Shown: in pieces, positions 34,701 to 43,699 of the stretch
How positions within the stretch are numbered: position 1 is the first letter of the stretch
Layout: every line of letters begins with the position of its first letter
DNA from: Parabacteroides distasonis
GTDB taxonomy: Bacteria; Bacteroidota; Bacteroidia; Bacteroidales; Tannerellaceae
NCBI GenBank assembly: GCA_015060925.1
Contig: SUXM01000001.1
Location: forward strand, 124,001-188,000
Length of the DNA stretch: 64,000 nt
Direction: 5' to 3'
Notes under the pieces: model-generated
What the model was told of the DNA's origin: nothing
What the model saw: only the letters and a program-made list of their open reading frames with translations
The model's database searches: none
Position numbers and translations under genes: made by a program

Positions 34701-35121
34701 TAGTGGCCAATGTGCGGTCGAAATCGTTTGCTGTAACCTCAACGATTTCATTTTCAGCGAAACGGCGAGCTGTATCTTTGACGATGGCAAACACTTCCGG
34801 AAGTACCTCTTCCAAAACGATTTCCATCTTATCGGTGATTGACTTTTCGATCTTGTCGACTTCAGCCCAAATCGCTTCACGTTCTTCTAACTCTTTACCC
34901 TCTATGCCACCTCGTAATTCATTTACTTTGGCACGCTCATCGGCCACGTAATCCTGAATACGTTGTTTTACTTCATCTATTTTAGCACGAAGCTCATCAT
35001 TCGAGAGCTTTTGGATGGACGGATATACGGCCTTAATTTTGTTCACATACGGAGTGATCTCTTTCAAGTCTCGTTGTGATTTGTTGCCGAATAACTTCGT
35101 CAGAAAATCATTAAATCCCAT
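31738..35121 (-). CDS. secA: preprotein translocase ATPase SecA
   Basis: This 1127-residue protein has the full SecA order: DEAD motor with Walker [27 protein letters not shown], preprotein cross-linking and scaffold domains, [24 protein letters not shown], and the C-terminal zinc motif [14 protein letters not shown]. It is longer than the E. coli form through an extended N-terminal motor and an Ala/Gln-rich C-terminal linker, as usual in Bacteroidota. It is last in the operon lnb, AP-like, secA, with only 12 nt after the AP-like gene. Confidence 0.98.
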   Translation of the reverse strand: MGFNDFLTKLFGNKSQRDLKEITPYVNKIKAVYPSIQKLSNDELRAKIDEVKQRIQDYVADERAKVNELRGGIEGKELEEREAIWAEVDKIEKSITDKMEIVLEEVLPEVFAIVKDTARRFAENEIVEVTANDFDRTLATKFDFVEIEGDKALYHNHWVAGGNEIKWDMVHYDVQLFGGVVLHKGKIAEMATGEGKTLVATLPVFLNALTRNGVHVVTVNDYLSKRDSEWMGPLYMFHGLSVDCIDKHQPNSDARRAAYNADITFGTNNEFGFDYLRDNMAISPNDLVQRKHNYAIVDEVDSVLIDDARTPLIISGPIPRGEEQLFEQFRPNVEVVVSAQKNLCSQLLIEAKKKMASSDPKEVEEGSIQLFRSFKGFPRNKALIKYLSEEGIKSQMLKTEEYFMSENMRHMHEATDELYFVIDEKNNSIELTDKGIDLLTGKTDDPTFFVLPDITTELSQLDNMQGTEEERQAKKDEILANYSIKSERVHTINQLLKAYALFEKDVQYVVMDNKVMIVDEQTGRIMDGRRYSDGLHQAIEAKERVKVEAATQTFATITLQNYFRMYHKLSGMTGTAETEAGEFWDIYKLDVVVIPTNRPIARNDMNDRIYKTKREKYNAVIEEVVQLTEAGRPVLVGTTSVEISELLSRMLTMRKIKHNVLNAKLHQKEAEIVALAGQSSTVTIATNMAGRGTDIKLSPEVKAAGGLAIIGTERHESRRVDRQLRGRAGRQGDPGSSVFFVSLEDDLMRLFASEKIAGLMDKLGFKEGEVLEHSMLSKSVERAQKKVEENHFGIRKRLLEYDDVMNSQRTVIYTRRRHALMGERIGLDVLNTIYDISVAIAEQHVDGDYESFKLELFKTFAMECPFTEEVFKSMKAESLADKLFENALQLFKRRMERMTQVANPVIKQVYENQGAMYENILIPVTDGKRMYNISCNLKEAYETESKAIAKAFQKSIVLHTIDESWKEHLREMDELRHSVQNASYENKDPLLIYKLESYNLFKNMVDVMNRKTAAILMRGQIPVREEPTEEQKQAMAARQEAMARQAAAMEAAARQRIAVRQAEPERRQDMSKYRAEKTDIAGSNAPETRAPQQPRHEPVRAEKRVGRNDPCPCGSGKKYKNCHGKGL

Positions 35122-35133
35122 TTATATATTGTT

Positions 35134-36777
35134 TTATTTATTTCGTTTGTTGATAGTTAATTCTCTCAGCGGTAAACTTTTGGATGCATTGGGCGGTCGA
35201 ATCCGGAGTACATGGGTTACCGTTGGGGCAACCTCTGTAGCTTTTACCTCGCGATAGACATGTTCCGGTTTGATACCGTTGCCCATGAATACCAATGGTG
35301 TGATAACCGCATTGTTACGAATCACTTTCTTTATATTGACTTTCGCTTTGGCTTTTGCCTTGCTTTTCACCTGTTGATCGTCATTGTTGATAGTCCAACC
35401 CGGTTGTAACTCAAGGATCAGGTCACCGCGGGTTGAAAGATGTGTACCAAGGACATATTTGGAGAGTTGTTCATTCCAATGTCCGGTACGGATCATGTGC
35501 TCTGTTGTGACAAATTGTACGCCACTGAATTCCCGTAAAAACTCAGCTGCCTTATCCTGTATCTCTGTCAAATCTAATTTGGCATCTTCGATAGCTTTAT
35601 GGTTGAGGTAAATTTGGTTGTTGTAAAAACCTTTCACCCAATTGTTTTGTTGGCCGTAGATTGCCATCAGATACATATTGAGCAGTGCCACACAACGTTT
35701 CGGATGAAATTCACCGTTTAATAAAGGCATTCCATCAGGATATTCTTCTATGCTTTGGTAATAACCGCTACCGGTAAAGACTACCAGTGTGTTTGCAAGC
35801 CCGACCTTTTGGTCTATCTTGTCTAAAAGCACACCTAAATCTTGATCCAATTGGTAATAGGTGTCTTGGATCTCACGGGTGTATTCCTTGTTCATGTTAC
35901 CCCTGTAATTGCCGGCATAATAGGTAATGGCCAACAGGTCAGGGCAAGAACGGGTGCCGAATGAACCATATTCTAAGAACTGAAGAGCTAAACGGTTGAT
36001 CTCTTTGTTGACAAAAGGGGAGGTCTTCAGGTCGAAGAAACATTCAGTTGTATTCTCCTTGAATGTGTATTTATAAGGTATGTCATCCAAGACGTATGGA
36101 AAGGCTTTGAACTGCTCCATCGGTAAAGAGGGTGTCCATACCATTTGTTCCAATCGGTTGGATAAGGATTCCGTTCCATTATTATAACGGTCAACATACC
36201 AAGGTATTCCTTTATAAAAGGTTGTAGTCGCCCATTTGCCGTTGTAATCATCCATCCAGAATGCACCGTTTGCTGCATGGCCTGCAGAAAGGATCGCGCT
36301 TTCCGGGTTAGGGGCAATAGCAAAGACATCGCTTCTTCCTTTGGATGCAATCTTGAGCTCGTCACCGATAGTCGAACTCAACAATTTGCGAGGGGAGTAG
36401 TTCTCTTTGGTATAATTCCCTAAATATTCCAGGTCTTGCAAGATGGAGATCTCTTTCTCTTTGTCGAAGTCATATTTATGATTACCTGAAATCCCATGGA
36501 AATTAGGGTTACATCCGGTAAACAGGGTGGCAAAAGCACTGGCTTCGTCCAAATCGGAAAATTCAAAACGGATGTTGTTATAGACCAATCCTTCGTTCAT
36601 TAAACGTTTGAAGCCCCGTTCGCCAAAGGTGTTGTAGAAATATTCGATGTAATCACCCCGTAATTGGTCGACTGTGATGCATACGACCAACTTGGGCGCA
36701 TTCTGTTGAGCCTCCAAATTGGTGGCAGCCAAAATGGCGATGAGTGATGTTAATATTTTTCGTACCCGATGTTCCAT
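35134..36777 (-). CDS. alkaline phosphatase-fold exported protein, predicted pseudoenzyme
   Basis: This 547-residue protein has a signal peptide (cut near LEA-QQ) and matches the PafA-type alkaline phosphatase fold along its length: CITVDQLRGDYI, FHGISGN, AGHAANGAFWMDD, EVAPTVTHVL. Nearly all catalytic positions are changed. The nucleophile Thr of TxxGHAS is Glu78 and the His is Phe82. The Lys/Arg pair that binds phosphate reads Asn157/Glu159. The metal ligands of DYVGH read Asn290/Asn294. TADHG reads TGSGY (335-339), and the C-terminal His is absent. The first metal Asp (Asp37) and Asn99 remain. A phosphatase activity is therefore unlikely. It overlaps the end of the lnb gene by 28 nt and precedes secA, which suggests a structural or regulatory envelope role. 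Confidence 0.82.
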   Translation of the reverse strand: MEHRVRKILTSLIAILAATNLEAQQNAPKLVVCITVDQLRGDYIEYFYNTFGERGFKRLMNEGLVYNNIRFEFSDLDEASAFATLFTGCNPNFHGISGNHKYDFDKEKEISILQDLEYLGNYTKENYSPRKLLSSTIGDELKIASKGRSDVFAIAPNPESAILSAGHAANGAFWMDDYNGKWATTTFYKGIPWYVDRYNNGTESLSNRLEQMVWTPSLPMEQFKAFPYVLDDIPYKYTFKENTTECFFDLKTSPFVNKEINRLALQFLEYGSFGTRSCPDLLAITYYAGNYRGNMNKEYTREIQDTYYQLDQDLGVLLDKIDQKVGLANTLVVFTGSGYYQSIEEYPDGMPLLNGEFHPKRCVALLNMYLMAIYGQQNNWVKGFYNNQIYLNHKAIEDAKLDLTEIQDKAAEFLREFSGVQFVTTEHMIRTGHWNEQLSKYVLGTHLSTRGDLILELQPGWTINNDDQQVKSKAKAKAKVNIKKVIRNNAVITPLVFMGNGIKPEHVYREVKATEVAPTVTHVLRIRPPNASKSLPLRELTINKRNK

Positions 36778-37976
36778 AATTTCCTATAAACACTGTATAC
36801 CGACCGTAACCAAAGGGCCATGATCAAAGGGATACAGGCTGTATTTAAATGCTGTGGAATGAAATGCCAACCAGCAAGAAACAGCATAAGCGCCGCAAAG
36901 TTAATAAAATGATAGCAATCTGCCGCCTTTCTCAGCTTTTTTACTGCAAACAAAATAACAGCAATCAAGTGAAAGGGATGTAACCAGATAATGTTCCAGT
37001 TCGGCCAAATGCAAGGATGAGTGGAAACAAAGCAAAGGAAAAATATTACACATCCACCTATGCCGGTTATCAAAAAGAACAGACAGTCAAGCCAACGGTA
37101 ATAGCTTCTTTTGTGCCACTCTCTCCAAGTGATTGTTGCAACGAAGAGGAAGAAGGCCCAACTACAAACCAATGGGGTGAAGAGGGAAGTAGTTCTTTCG
37201 AAGTCATTTGTAACCCCTTCAGTTAAAATATGTTCTGATTGGACTAATTTTGACAGTGAACCTTCTGTCCGGGAGACTGTCGCTTGTCCGAATGCCTCTT
37301 TTAAATAGATAGGGAGAAACATCTTTTCTTTATAACTAATAGGTTGGTCGGTTGGACTTCCCAATGCCAAATCACACCCGAAAGTCAACCAAGGATGGTT
37401 ACGTGTGCAGTCATTGATGATGTCACGGAAAGAAATTTTTTGTGTGGATGAGGGAATCTGAAGTTCCCCGCTAAGATGCTGGGTGATGATTGCCGCAGGT
37501 CGGGTCGCACAGTTGTCATAAAAGAAATTGTATCGATATTCCCTGTTTTGTGGCTGGTAATTGATTAAAAGGGCTTCCCAAATATGGGCTTTCTCTATGG
37601 AGTCAAGTGCTAGTATCTGTTCGGTCACTTCACTGCCTCGCATCTCATATTCGATTAAGAAATCTCGGTAATGGGAGATTCCTAATAAGTAGTCTGTTTC
37701 TCCCTTGGCGAAGCGGTAGATAAAGTTTGGTTTGGAGAAAGAAAACAACCCGTAATTGAAAATCAAGTCAATTTGAAGAACTGGATCTTGTATACGCAGA
37801 GCCGAATGGCCATAGACGGTGTATACCTCTTCATCGGATGGAGATACAGTCAACAGACTGATTTGGGCTTGGCCGCTTAGTCTGTGGTTCTGTTTCTGTG
37901 CCTTGACGGGCAATAGCATACAGAAGAAAAGCAGAAGTATCCCATATCCTTTTATTTTTAGATTTGTCATATACAA
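36750..37976 (-). CDS. lnb: Lnb-type lipoprotein N-acyltransferase family protein (DUF4105)
   Basis: This 408-residue protein has a signal peptide or N-terminal anchor. A periplasmic DUF4105 domain follows, with the conserved His57 (TVYGHSALR) and Cys156 (FFYDNCATRPA), and then five or so membrane helices in the C-terminal 150 residues. DUF4105 is now named the Lnb N-terminal periplasmic domain; Lnb has been reported as the lipoprotein N-acylation enzyme of Bacteroides, which lacks a canonical Lnt. Assignment rests on domain identity. Translation may begin at codon 1 or at the Met two codons later. It is first in the operon with the AP-like gene and secA. Confidence 0.8.
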   Translation of the reverse strand: MYMTNLKIKGYGILLLFFCMLLPVKAQKQNHRLSGQAQISLLTVSPSDEEVYTVYGHSALRIQDPVLQIDLIFNYGLFSFSKPNFIYRFAKGETDYLLGISHYRDFLIEYEMRGSEVTEQILALDSIEKAHIWEALLINYQPQNREYRYNFFYDNCATRPAAIITQHLSGELQIPSSTQKISFRDIINDCTRNHPWLTFGCDLALGSPTDQPISYKEKMFLPIYLKEAFGQATVSRTEGSLSKLVQSEHILTEGVTNDFERTTSLFTPLVCSWAFFLFVATITWREWHKRSYYRWLDCLFFLITGIGGCVIFFLCFVSTHPCIWPNWNIIWLHPFHLIAVILFAVKKLRKAADCYHFINFAALMLFLAGWHFIPQHLNTACIPLIMALWLRSVYSVYRKLWNIGYEKY

Positions 37977-38032
37977 ATTAGAAAGTTTTATAAAACAGAA
38001 ACTATTTGGTAGCCATGTTTTATGGCGGGTGG

Positions 38033-38040
38033 CAAAGGTA
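38033..38040 (-). promoter_or_regulatory. -7 box of the lnb-AP-like-secA operon
   Basis: On the minus strand this is TACCTTTG, 56 nt before the lnb start. A plus-strand TATATTTG lies 12 nt away (38053-38060), so the region may fire in both directions. Confidence 0.5.
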
Positions 38041-38161
38041 GGTAAAAATCCCTATATTTGCATTATGCGTTTATCTATGTGTCAAAAAGAAATTTTAACT
38101 TGCAAAACCTTGTCTAAATGATTTTTTACACTTTATGGTGTAGATATACCTGTTATTTCGC

Positions 38162-38169
38162 TATTTTTG
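38162..38169 (+). promoter_or_regulatory. -7 box of coaX
   Basis: TATTTTTG, 27 nt before the GTG at 38197. A TTG codon in frame at 38167 overlaps the box and is rejected as a start. Confidence 0.5.
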
Positions 38170-38196
38170 CTTTTCTTTGCGGAAAAATTCAGACTC

Positions 38197-38925
38197 GTGA
38201 ATCTTATAATAGAACAAGGTAACACTTCTACGAAGGTGGCTATATATAAAGAGAATCAATTAGAAGCCTCTTTTATGTACAAACAGTTTGGAGTAGAGGT
38301 GGTCTCTGATATATGTAAGAGGTATTCGCCAACAAAAGGTATTTATTCGACAGTGGCTGATGTGGATGACGATTTGATTGTTTTTCTGAAAAGCAATCTG
38401 TTGCATTTTGTGTTTTTGGATGAAAATGTACTTTTGCCGATCAAAGTGCAATATGAAACTCCGGAGACGTTAGGTAAGGATCGTTTGGCAGCTGTTGTTG
38501 GGGCACATTTTTTGCAACCGGAGAAGGATTTGTTGGTGATCGATGCAGGAACTGCTATTACGTATGAGGTCGTGGAGGTTTCTGGGCTTTATTTGGGTGG
38601 AAACATCTCTCCGGGTATGACTACACGGTTTCGAGCGTTGAACCATTTTACAAAGAAATTGCCTTTGGTCAGTGAAGAGGATGAAGTTTTGATGGTAGGG
38701 AAGGATACGGTATCTGCAATTCAAGCAGGTGTTGTAAACGGAATTGTTTATGAAATGGATGGGTATATTGATGCACTTCGGCTAAAATATCCTAACCTTT
38801 TTGTTTTTTTAACAGGCGGTCATTCGTTTTATTTTGAAAGCCGATTAAAAAACTCCATCTTTGCAGATATTAATTTAGTGTTGACAGGATTAAACATAAT
38901 CTTAGAGTATAATGTTGAAGATTAA
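38197..38925 (+). CDS. coaX: type III pantothenate kinase
   Basis: This 242-residue ASKHA-fold kinase phosphorylates pantothenate, the first step of CoA synthesis. Seen are the phosphate-1 motif NLIIEQGNTSTKV, TLGKDRLAAVVGA (Asp95), the phosphate-2 motif VIDAGTAITYEVV (Asp116) and LYLGGNISPGM. The first motif has Glu6 where the family has Asp. The GTG start at 38197 gives the normal N-terminus and suits the promoter. It overlaps the next gene by 14 nt and opens a long plus-strand operon. Confidence 0.92.
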   Translation: MNLIIEQGNTSTKVAIYKENQLEASFMYKQFGVEVVSDICKRYSPTKGIYSTVADVDDDLIVFLKSNLLHFVFLDENVLLPIKVQYETPETLGKDRLAAVVGAHFLQPEKDLLVIDAGTAITYEVVEVSGLYLGGNISPGMTTRFRALNHFTKKLPLVSEEDEVLMVGKDTVSAIQAGVVNGIVYEMDGYIDALRLKYPNLFVFLTGGHSFYFESRLKNSIFADINLVLTGLNIILEYNVED

Positions 38926-40204
38926 TAGATATTTGGTAGTAAGCGTTCTGGCGTTCATGTTTTTGCCTTTGATGGCACAAAATAATACAAACTCACCTTA
39001 TACCCGTTTTGGGTATGGAGATTTAGGTAATCGTTCTTTTGGTGCAGGGCGTGCAATGGGAGGCGTTGGCTACGGGTTACGTTCACCAAAGCAGATCAAT
39101 CCGATGAATCCTGCTTCATATAGTAGTATGGACTCTTTGACGTTTCTCTTTGATTTTGGGGTAGCTGGACAGTTGTCTTGGTTTGATGATGGAATAAATC
39201 GTCAGCATGATATTAATGGAAATGTGGAATATATAGCAATGCAATTCCCTGTTCATCGTCGAGTTGCTTTAAGTTTTGGTTTGTTGCCTTATTCTCATGT
39301 TGGGTACAAATTTGGAACATTACGTGAGGAAGAGGGTGTTTCTTTTACTGAAGCTTATAATGGAACCGGTGATATAAGCGATGTATATGGCGGTATTTCT
39401 GTGGAACTTTGGCCGAAACGTTTGGCGGTTGGGGCTAATTTCGGTTTCTTGTTTGGAAATTTATCACATGAACAGGCGGTGATGATGAACTCCAGCAGTG
39501 AAACGGGGGCTTTCAATACCATTCGTAGTCAAAAACTGAAAGTTCGCGATTTAAAAATGGATTTTGGTTTACAGTATACGCATCCTGTAGGAAAAACGGA
39601 AAGTATTACGTTGGGTTTAGTGTATTCTCCAAAGAAAAGTTTACATGCTAATTCTTATCAATATACCCAAGCATATACTTCATCCGGATCGGATTCTGAA
39701 ACCATTCAGGCTGATACGATTAGAGGTAAGGCGTTTGATTTACCGAATACGTATGGAGTCGGTTTATCATATGTGAAACAAAATAAATTAACATTAGCAG
39801 CCGATTTTTCTTATGAAGACTGGGGTAAAATGCTTTACTTTGGGGAAAAAGGACATTTTAATAATAGTTATCGGGTAGCAATAGGGGGAGAATATATCCC
39901 GGACTATATGCGTAAATTGTACTTTAATCGAATACGTTACCGTGTAGGTATGCATTACGGCAATTCTTATTTAAGAATGAATCAGACTGAAGCTAATCCT
40001 AGAGGTAATAGTTATGATGAGATTGGTGTAAGTGTCGGTTTCGGATTTCCATTGATAGACAATCGCTCGTTGGTGAATGTCTCGTTTGAGTATGTGAAAA
40101 AGAAGCCGGAGGTTAAGACAAATATGATAGAAGAGGACTATTTCCGTTTTACGGTTAATTATACGTTTAATGAGTTATGGTTCTTTAAACGAAAAATGGA
40201 TTAA
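38912..40204 (+). CDS. outer-membrane beta-barrel protein
   Basis: This 430-residue protein has a signal peptide (MLKINRYLVVSVLAFMFLPLMA) and then NNTNSPYTRFGYGDLG. Amphipathic strands follow, with many aromatic ends, typical of FadL/OmpP1-like barrels in Bacteroidota (NPASYSSMDSLTFLFDFGV; the final strand ends in an aromatic-rich segment). The function is unknown. It lies between coaX and the TPR gene in a conserved envelope operon. Confidence 0.75.
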   Translation: MLKINRYLVVSVLAFMFLPLMAQNNTNSPYTRFGYGDLGNRSFGAGRAMGGVGYGLRSPKQINPMNPASYSSMDSLTFLFDFGVAGQLSWFDDGINRQHDINGNVEYIAMQFPVHRRVALSFGLLPYSHVGYKFGTLREEEGVSFTEAYNGTGDISDVYGGISVELWPKRLAVGANFGFLFGNLSHEQAVMMNSSSETGAFNTIRSQKLKVRDLKMDFGLQYTHPVGKTESITLGLVYSPKKSLHANSYQYTQAYTSSGSDSETIQADTIRGKAFDLPNTYGVGLSYVKQNKLTLAADFSYEDWGKMLYFGEKGHFNNSYRVAIGGEYIPDYMRKLYFNRIRYRVGMHYGNSYLRMNQTEANPRGNSYDEIGVSVGFGFPLIDNRSLVNVSFEYVKKKPEVKTNMIEEDYFRFTVNYTFNELWFFKRKMD

Positions 40205-40231
40205 TAAATAGTTAAATTTAATAGAATAGAT

Positions 40232-41593
40232 ATGAAGGTAAAAGTATTAATGTTAGCTCTTGGATGTTCCATGATGTCATTGGGAGCTTATGCACAAACA
40301 GGAGTGCAGTCGGGTACAAAATTCGGTTCAGGAGAAGATAGTATCCGTTGTATCACCAACATTAGTTTGTTTGTTCCGTATGCTAAGGCTGGAAATTTTA
40401 AAGATGCTTATGAATTTTGGCATCAGGCATATACTGAATGCCCTGCTGCTCATAAGGACATCTATTTGTATGGTGTAAGAATCATGGATTGGAAAATCAA
40501 TACTGAATCAGATCCCTCAAAGAGAGCGGGTCTTATTGATGAATTGATGGCTGTCTATGATACTCGTGTGAAGTATTTCGGTAATGATAAGAAATATGGT
40601 AAAGATTGGATTGTAGCTCGTAAGGCTGCTGATTATGTTCGTTTAATGGGTGATAAGGCTGATCCTAAAGTAATCTATGGTTGGTTAGGTGAAGTGGTTA
40701 ATGAATTCGGTGAAAAAACAGAGGCAATGGGTCTTTCTTTATATATGATGGCTTCCCATCGTCAGTTGTTGGCTGATCCGAATTTTAAATCAACTTATTT
40801 GGAAGATTATTTGAAGTGTTCTAAGTATATTTCTGCTCAGTTAGCTGCAGCTCAAGCTGCCGGTAATGCAAAAGAGGAAAAGAATTTGACTCAGTATAAA
40901 TCTGCTATCGATGGCGGTTTTGCAGGAAGTGGTGCAGCTGATTGTGAAACTTTGCAGAATATGTATGCAGATAAGGTTGAAGCAGCCAAAGGAAACTTAG
41001 ACGCTTTGAAAGAAATTGTTTCTTTGTTAAGAAAGGTTCGTTGTCAGGAAATCGAAGCTTTCTATAACGCTGCAGCGTATGCATACGAATTGGAACCAAG
41101 TGCGGATGCTGCAATTGGTATTGCAAAACAGGCTGTGAAAGCAAAAGATTATGATAAGGCTATCAAGTATTTTGAAGAAGCTGCCAATATGGAAACTGAT
41201 GCTGTGTCAAAAGCAGAAGATTATTATTTGATTGCTGTATTGTTGAACGAACAGAACCAAAAGGCTAAAGCAAGAGAGTATTGTCGCAAGGCTGTTGAAA
41301 CAAACCCAGATTATGGTCATCCATATATTTTGATTGGTAATATGTATGCACAGACAGCACGTTCAATCTATACTGATCCTGTATTGTCAAAGGTAGTTTT
41401 CTATGCTGTAATTGCTCAGTATGAAAAAGCAAGGCAGGTAGATGCTAACGTAGCAGAAGAAGCAGGTAAGATGATTGCTGCTTATCGTGCTCATCTTCCT
41501 TCTACAGAAGAGGTGTTCATGCACCCAGATTTGGAAAAGGGCAAACCTTTTAGAATTGGCGGTTGGATTGGTGAGACTGTAACTATCCGTTAA
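40232..41593 (+). CDS. exported tetratricopeptide repeat protein
   Basis: This 453-residue protein has a signal peptide (cut after GAYA) and TPR units, clearest at about residues 295-375 (YDKAIKYFEEAANME; KAKAREYCRKAVETNP; HPYILIGNMYAQ). It is probably periplasmic and helps assemble or scaffold partners. It sits between the outer-membrane barrel gene and lptC, 2 nt before the latter, so a role in outer-membrane assembly is plausible. Confidence 0.85.
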   Translation: MKVKVLMLALGCSMMSLGAYAQTGVQSGTKFGSGEDSIRCITNISLFVPYAKAGNFKDAYEFWHQAYTECPAAHKDIYLYGVRIMDWKINTESDPSKRAGLIDELMAVYDTRVKYFGNDKKYGKDWIVARKAADYVRLMGDKADPKVIYGWLGEVVNEFGEKTEAMGLSLYMMASHRQLLADPNFKSTYLEDYLKCSKYISAQLAAAQAAGNAKEEKNLTQYKSAIDGGFAGSGAADCETLQNMYADKVEAAKGNLDALKEIVSLLRKVRCQEIEAFYNAAAYAYELEPSADAAIGIAKQAVKAKDYDKAIKYFEEAANMETDAVSKAEDYYLIAVLLNEQNQKAKAREYCRKAVETNPDYGHPYILIGNMYAQTARSIYTDPVLSKVVFYAVIAQYEKARQVDANVAEEAGKMIAAYRAHLPSTEEVFMHPDLEKGKPFRIGGWIGETVTIR

Positions 41594-41595
41594 TT

Positions 41596-42345
41596 ATGAT
41601 TTTAGAACGTTTTCTTAGTAAAACGCATAGAGTTCAAGGCATAACAACTATCTTTATGGTAGTTGTTATGCTTCTTTTATTTATGACTTCTTGTAGTGGG
41701 GAGAAGAAAGAAATAGTGGATGTCTCTTTTGATCCTGAGACTACATATACTTTAAGAACAACAGATGTTTCGACTTTGATTTCGGATTCGGGGGTGACTC
41801 GTTATCGCCTTAATGCTAAAGAGTGGTTGATATTTGGTAAAGCTAAAGATCCTTATTGGTTTTTCCCGGAAGGTATATATGTGGAGAAGTTTGATACTTT
41901 ATTTCAATCTGAAGCAAGTATCCAGGCAGATACGGCTTATAACTATGAAAAGAAAGGTTTGTGGAAATTGGTAGGAAATGTGAAAGTAGAGAGTTTAGAT
42001 GGAAATCGTTTTGAAACATCTTTGCTTTATTGGGATCAGAAAGAAGAAAAGATTTATTCGGATGAATACATTCGGATAGAAGAGGAGGATAAAGTTATTA
42101 CAGGAATTGGTTTTGAATCCAATCAAGATATGAGCCAATATAAGATTTTTGATTCACAGGGAGTGTTTCCTATCAATGAATCAGTGAATGATACAACGCC
42201 TGCAGAAATAACAGTTGATTCAGTTGCTGTTGAGTCTCTACAACCTCTAATTGACTCTAAACAAGAGGTTAAGCAAGATACGGTTAAAAGAATTAAACAT
42301 AGATTGGAACCAAAGACTTTAAAACCATTAGAAAAAAGAGATTAG
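41596..42345 (+). CDS. lptC: LPS export protein LptC (lipoprotein form)
   Basis: This 249-residue protein has a lipoprotein-like signal (LLLFMTSC, Cys33) and the LptC/OstA-like beta-jellyroll (SDSGVTRYRLNAKEWLIF; EASIQADTAYNYEKKGLWKL; NVKVESLDGNRFETSLLYWD). LptC links the inner-membrane LptBFG transporter to the periplasmic LptA bridge. The signal sits about 20 residues in, so a start at the internal Met21 is possible. It abuts the TPR gene (2 nt) and the CBS-domain gene (no gap). Confidence 0.9.
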   Translation: MILERFLSKTHRVQGITTIFMVVVMLLLFMTSCSGEKKEIVDVSFDPETTYTLRTTDVSTLISDSGVTRYRLNAKEWLIFGKAKDPYWFFPEGIYVEKFDTLFQSEASIQADTAYNYEKKGLWKLVGNVKVESLDGNRFETSLLYWDQKEEKIYSDEYIRIEEEDKVITGIGFESNQDMSQYKIFDSQGVFPINESVNDTTPAEITVDSVAVESLQPLIDSKQEVKQDTVKRIKHRLEPKTLKPLEKRD

Positions 42346-43602
42346 ATGAATGATTTGATTTACATATTGATGTCTTTAGCTTTTTCTGCCTTTTTTTCAG
42401 GAATGGAAATTGCTTTTATCTCTTCAAATAAATTACGCTTTGAATTAGATAAGAGTAACAAAAGCTTGACAAGTTGGATCTTAGATAAATTTTACCGAAA
42501 TCCTAACCAGTTTATTTCAACGATGTTGGTTGGAAATAATATAGCATTGGTTATTTATGGGTTATTGATGGCTGAAATCTTAGAACCATTTATAGCTAAT
42601 GTGGTAGATAATGAGATCATGATTGTTTTTACTCAATCTGTTATTTCTACAATTCTTATTTTGTTTACAGGGGAATTTATTCCTAAAACAATCTTTAAAC
42701 TGAACCCTAATTTTTCATTGGCTTTATTCTCTATTCCTATGTATATAATATATATAGGTTTGTATCCTATTTCGAAATTTGCTTCGTTGCTTTCGTTCTT
42801 AATCCTTAAGATAGCAGGTGTAAAAAACATGACAGATTCTGCACAGAAAACTTTAGGAAAAGTTGACCTTGATTATTTTATTCAACAGAGTATAGAGGAA
42901 GCCCCTCAAAATTCAGATATAGATACGGAAGTTAAAATTTTTCAGAATGCGTTAGATTTTTCTAATGTGCGTTTGCGTGATTGTATTGTCCCTCGTACAG
43001 AGATAGTGGCTTGTGATAAAACGGTATCCATGGAAGAGTTGCGCTCTCGTTTTATAGAAACAGGTATTTCTAAAATCTTAGTTTATAATGAGAATATAGA
43101 TGATATTATAGGATATATACACTCTTCTGAAATGTTTAAGAATCCGGAAGATTGGACACAAAGTATTCGAGATATCTCAATTGTCCCTGAGACAATGGCT
43201 GCCAATAAGTTGATGAAACAATTATTACAAGAGAAAAAAAGCTTAGCAGTTGTTGTTGATGAATTTGGAGGAACTTCCGGAATTGTGGCATTGGAAGATT
43301 TGGTTGAAGAAATTTTTGGAGAGATTGAAGATGAGCATGATACCAAATCTTATGTGGCTCGTCAAGTCAATGAGGAGGAATATATTATTTCTGGACGTAT
43401 GGAAATTGACAGCTTGAATGAAAAATTTGGCTTAGAGTTACCGGAGTCTGATGATTATGTGACGATCGCTGGATATATCTTGCATGTTTATCAAAACTTT
43501 CCTAAATTGAATGAAACAGTAGTTGTGGATAAATACGCATTTAAAATTATGCGGATGACCTCTACAAAAATAGAATTAGTGCGCATGAAAGTGATGAGCT
43601 AA
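42346..43602 (+). CDS. CNNM/CBS/CorC-domain membrane protein (hemolysin family)
   Basis: This 418-residue protein has an N-terminal DUF21/CNNM membrane domain (four helices, residues 1-~150), two CBS motifs (about 200-325; VPRTEIVACD, ILVYNENIDDIIGYIHSSEMF) and a C-terminal CorC_HlyC domain (EEYIISGRMEIDSLNEKFGL). Proteins of this type affect Mg2+ or other divalent cation homeostasis. Despite the 'hemolysin' name there is no evidence of toxicity. It starts directly after lptC. Confidence 0.92.
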   Translation: MNDLIYILMSLAFSAFFSGMEIAFISSNKLRFELDKSNKSLTSWILDKFYRNPNQFISTMLVGNNIALVIYGLLMAEILEPFIANVVDNEIMIVFTQSVISTILILFTGEFIPKTIFKLNPNFSLALFSIPMYIIYIGLYPISKFASLLSFLILKIAGVKNMTDSAQKTLGKVDLDYFIQQSIEEAPQNSDIDTEVKIFQNALDFSNVRLRDCIVPRTEIVACDKTVSMEELRSRFIETGISKILVYNENIDDIIGYIHSSEMFKNPEDWTQSIRDISIVPETMAANKLMKQLLQEKKSLAVVVDEFGGTSGIVALEDLVEEIFGEIEDEHDTKSYVARQVNEEEYIISGRMEIDSLNEKFGLELPESDDYVTIAGYILHVYQNFPKLNETVVVDKYAFKIMRMTSTKIELVRMKVMS

Positions 43603-43645
43603 TGAAAAAAAGTGGATAAAAAGATAGATTAATTCCTTTTTTTTG

Positions 43646-43653
43646 TATCTTCG
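43646..43653 (+). promoter_or_regulatory. possible -7 box before the PpiD-like gene
   Basis: TATCTTCG, one base off TAnnTTTG, is 46 nt before the ATG at 43700. It could give the chaperone gene its own transcript. Confidence 0.4.
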
Positions 43654-43699
43654 TGCCCTTAAAATGAGAAATAATAAATTTAAAAAATAGAAAAGATAA

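Noticed and set aside
38065-38121. 18-codon ORF after a plus-strand -7 box between lnb and coaX
   Set aside because: No family signature or amino-acid bias, and it is not close enough to coaX to act as an obvious leader peptide.
42346-43602. Toxin call for the 'hemolysin' gene
   Set aside because: The domain set (CNNM, CBS, CorC_HlyC) is that of cation homeostasis proteins; the name is historical.
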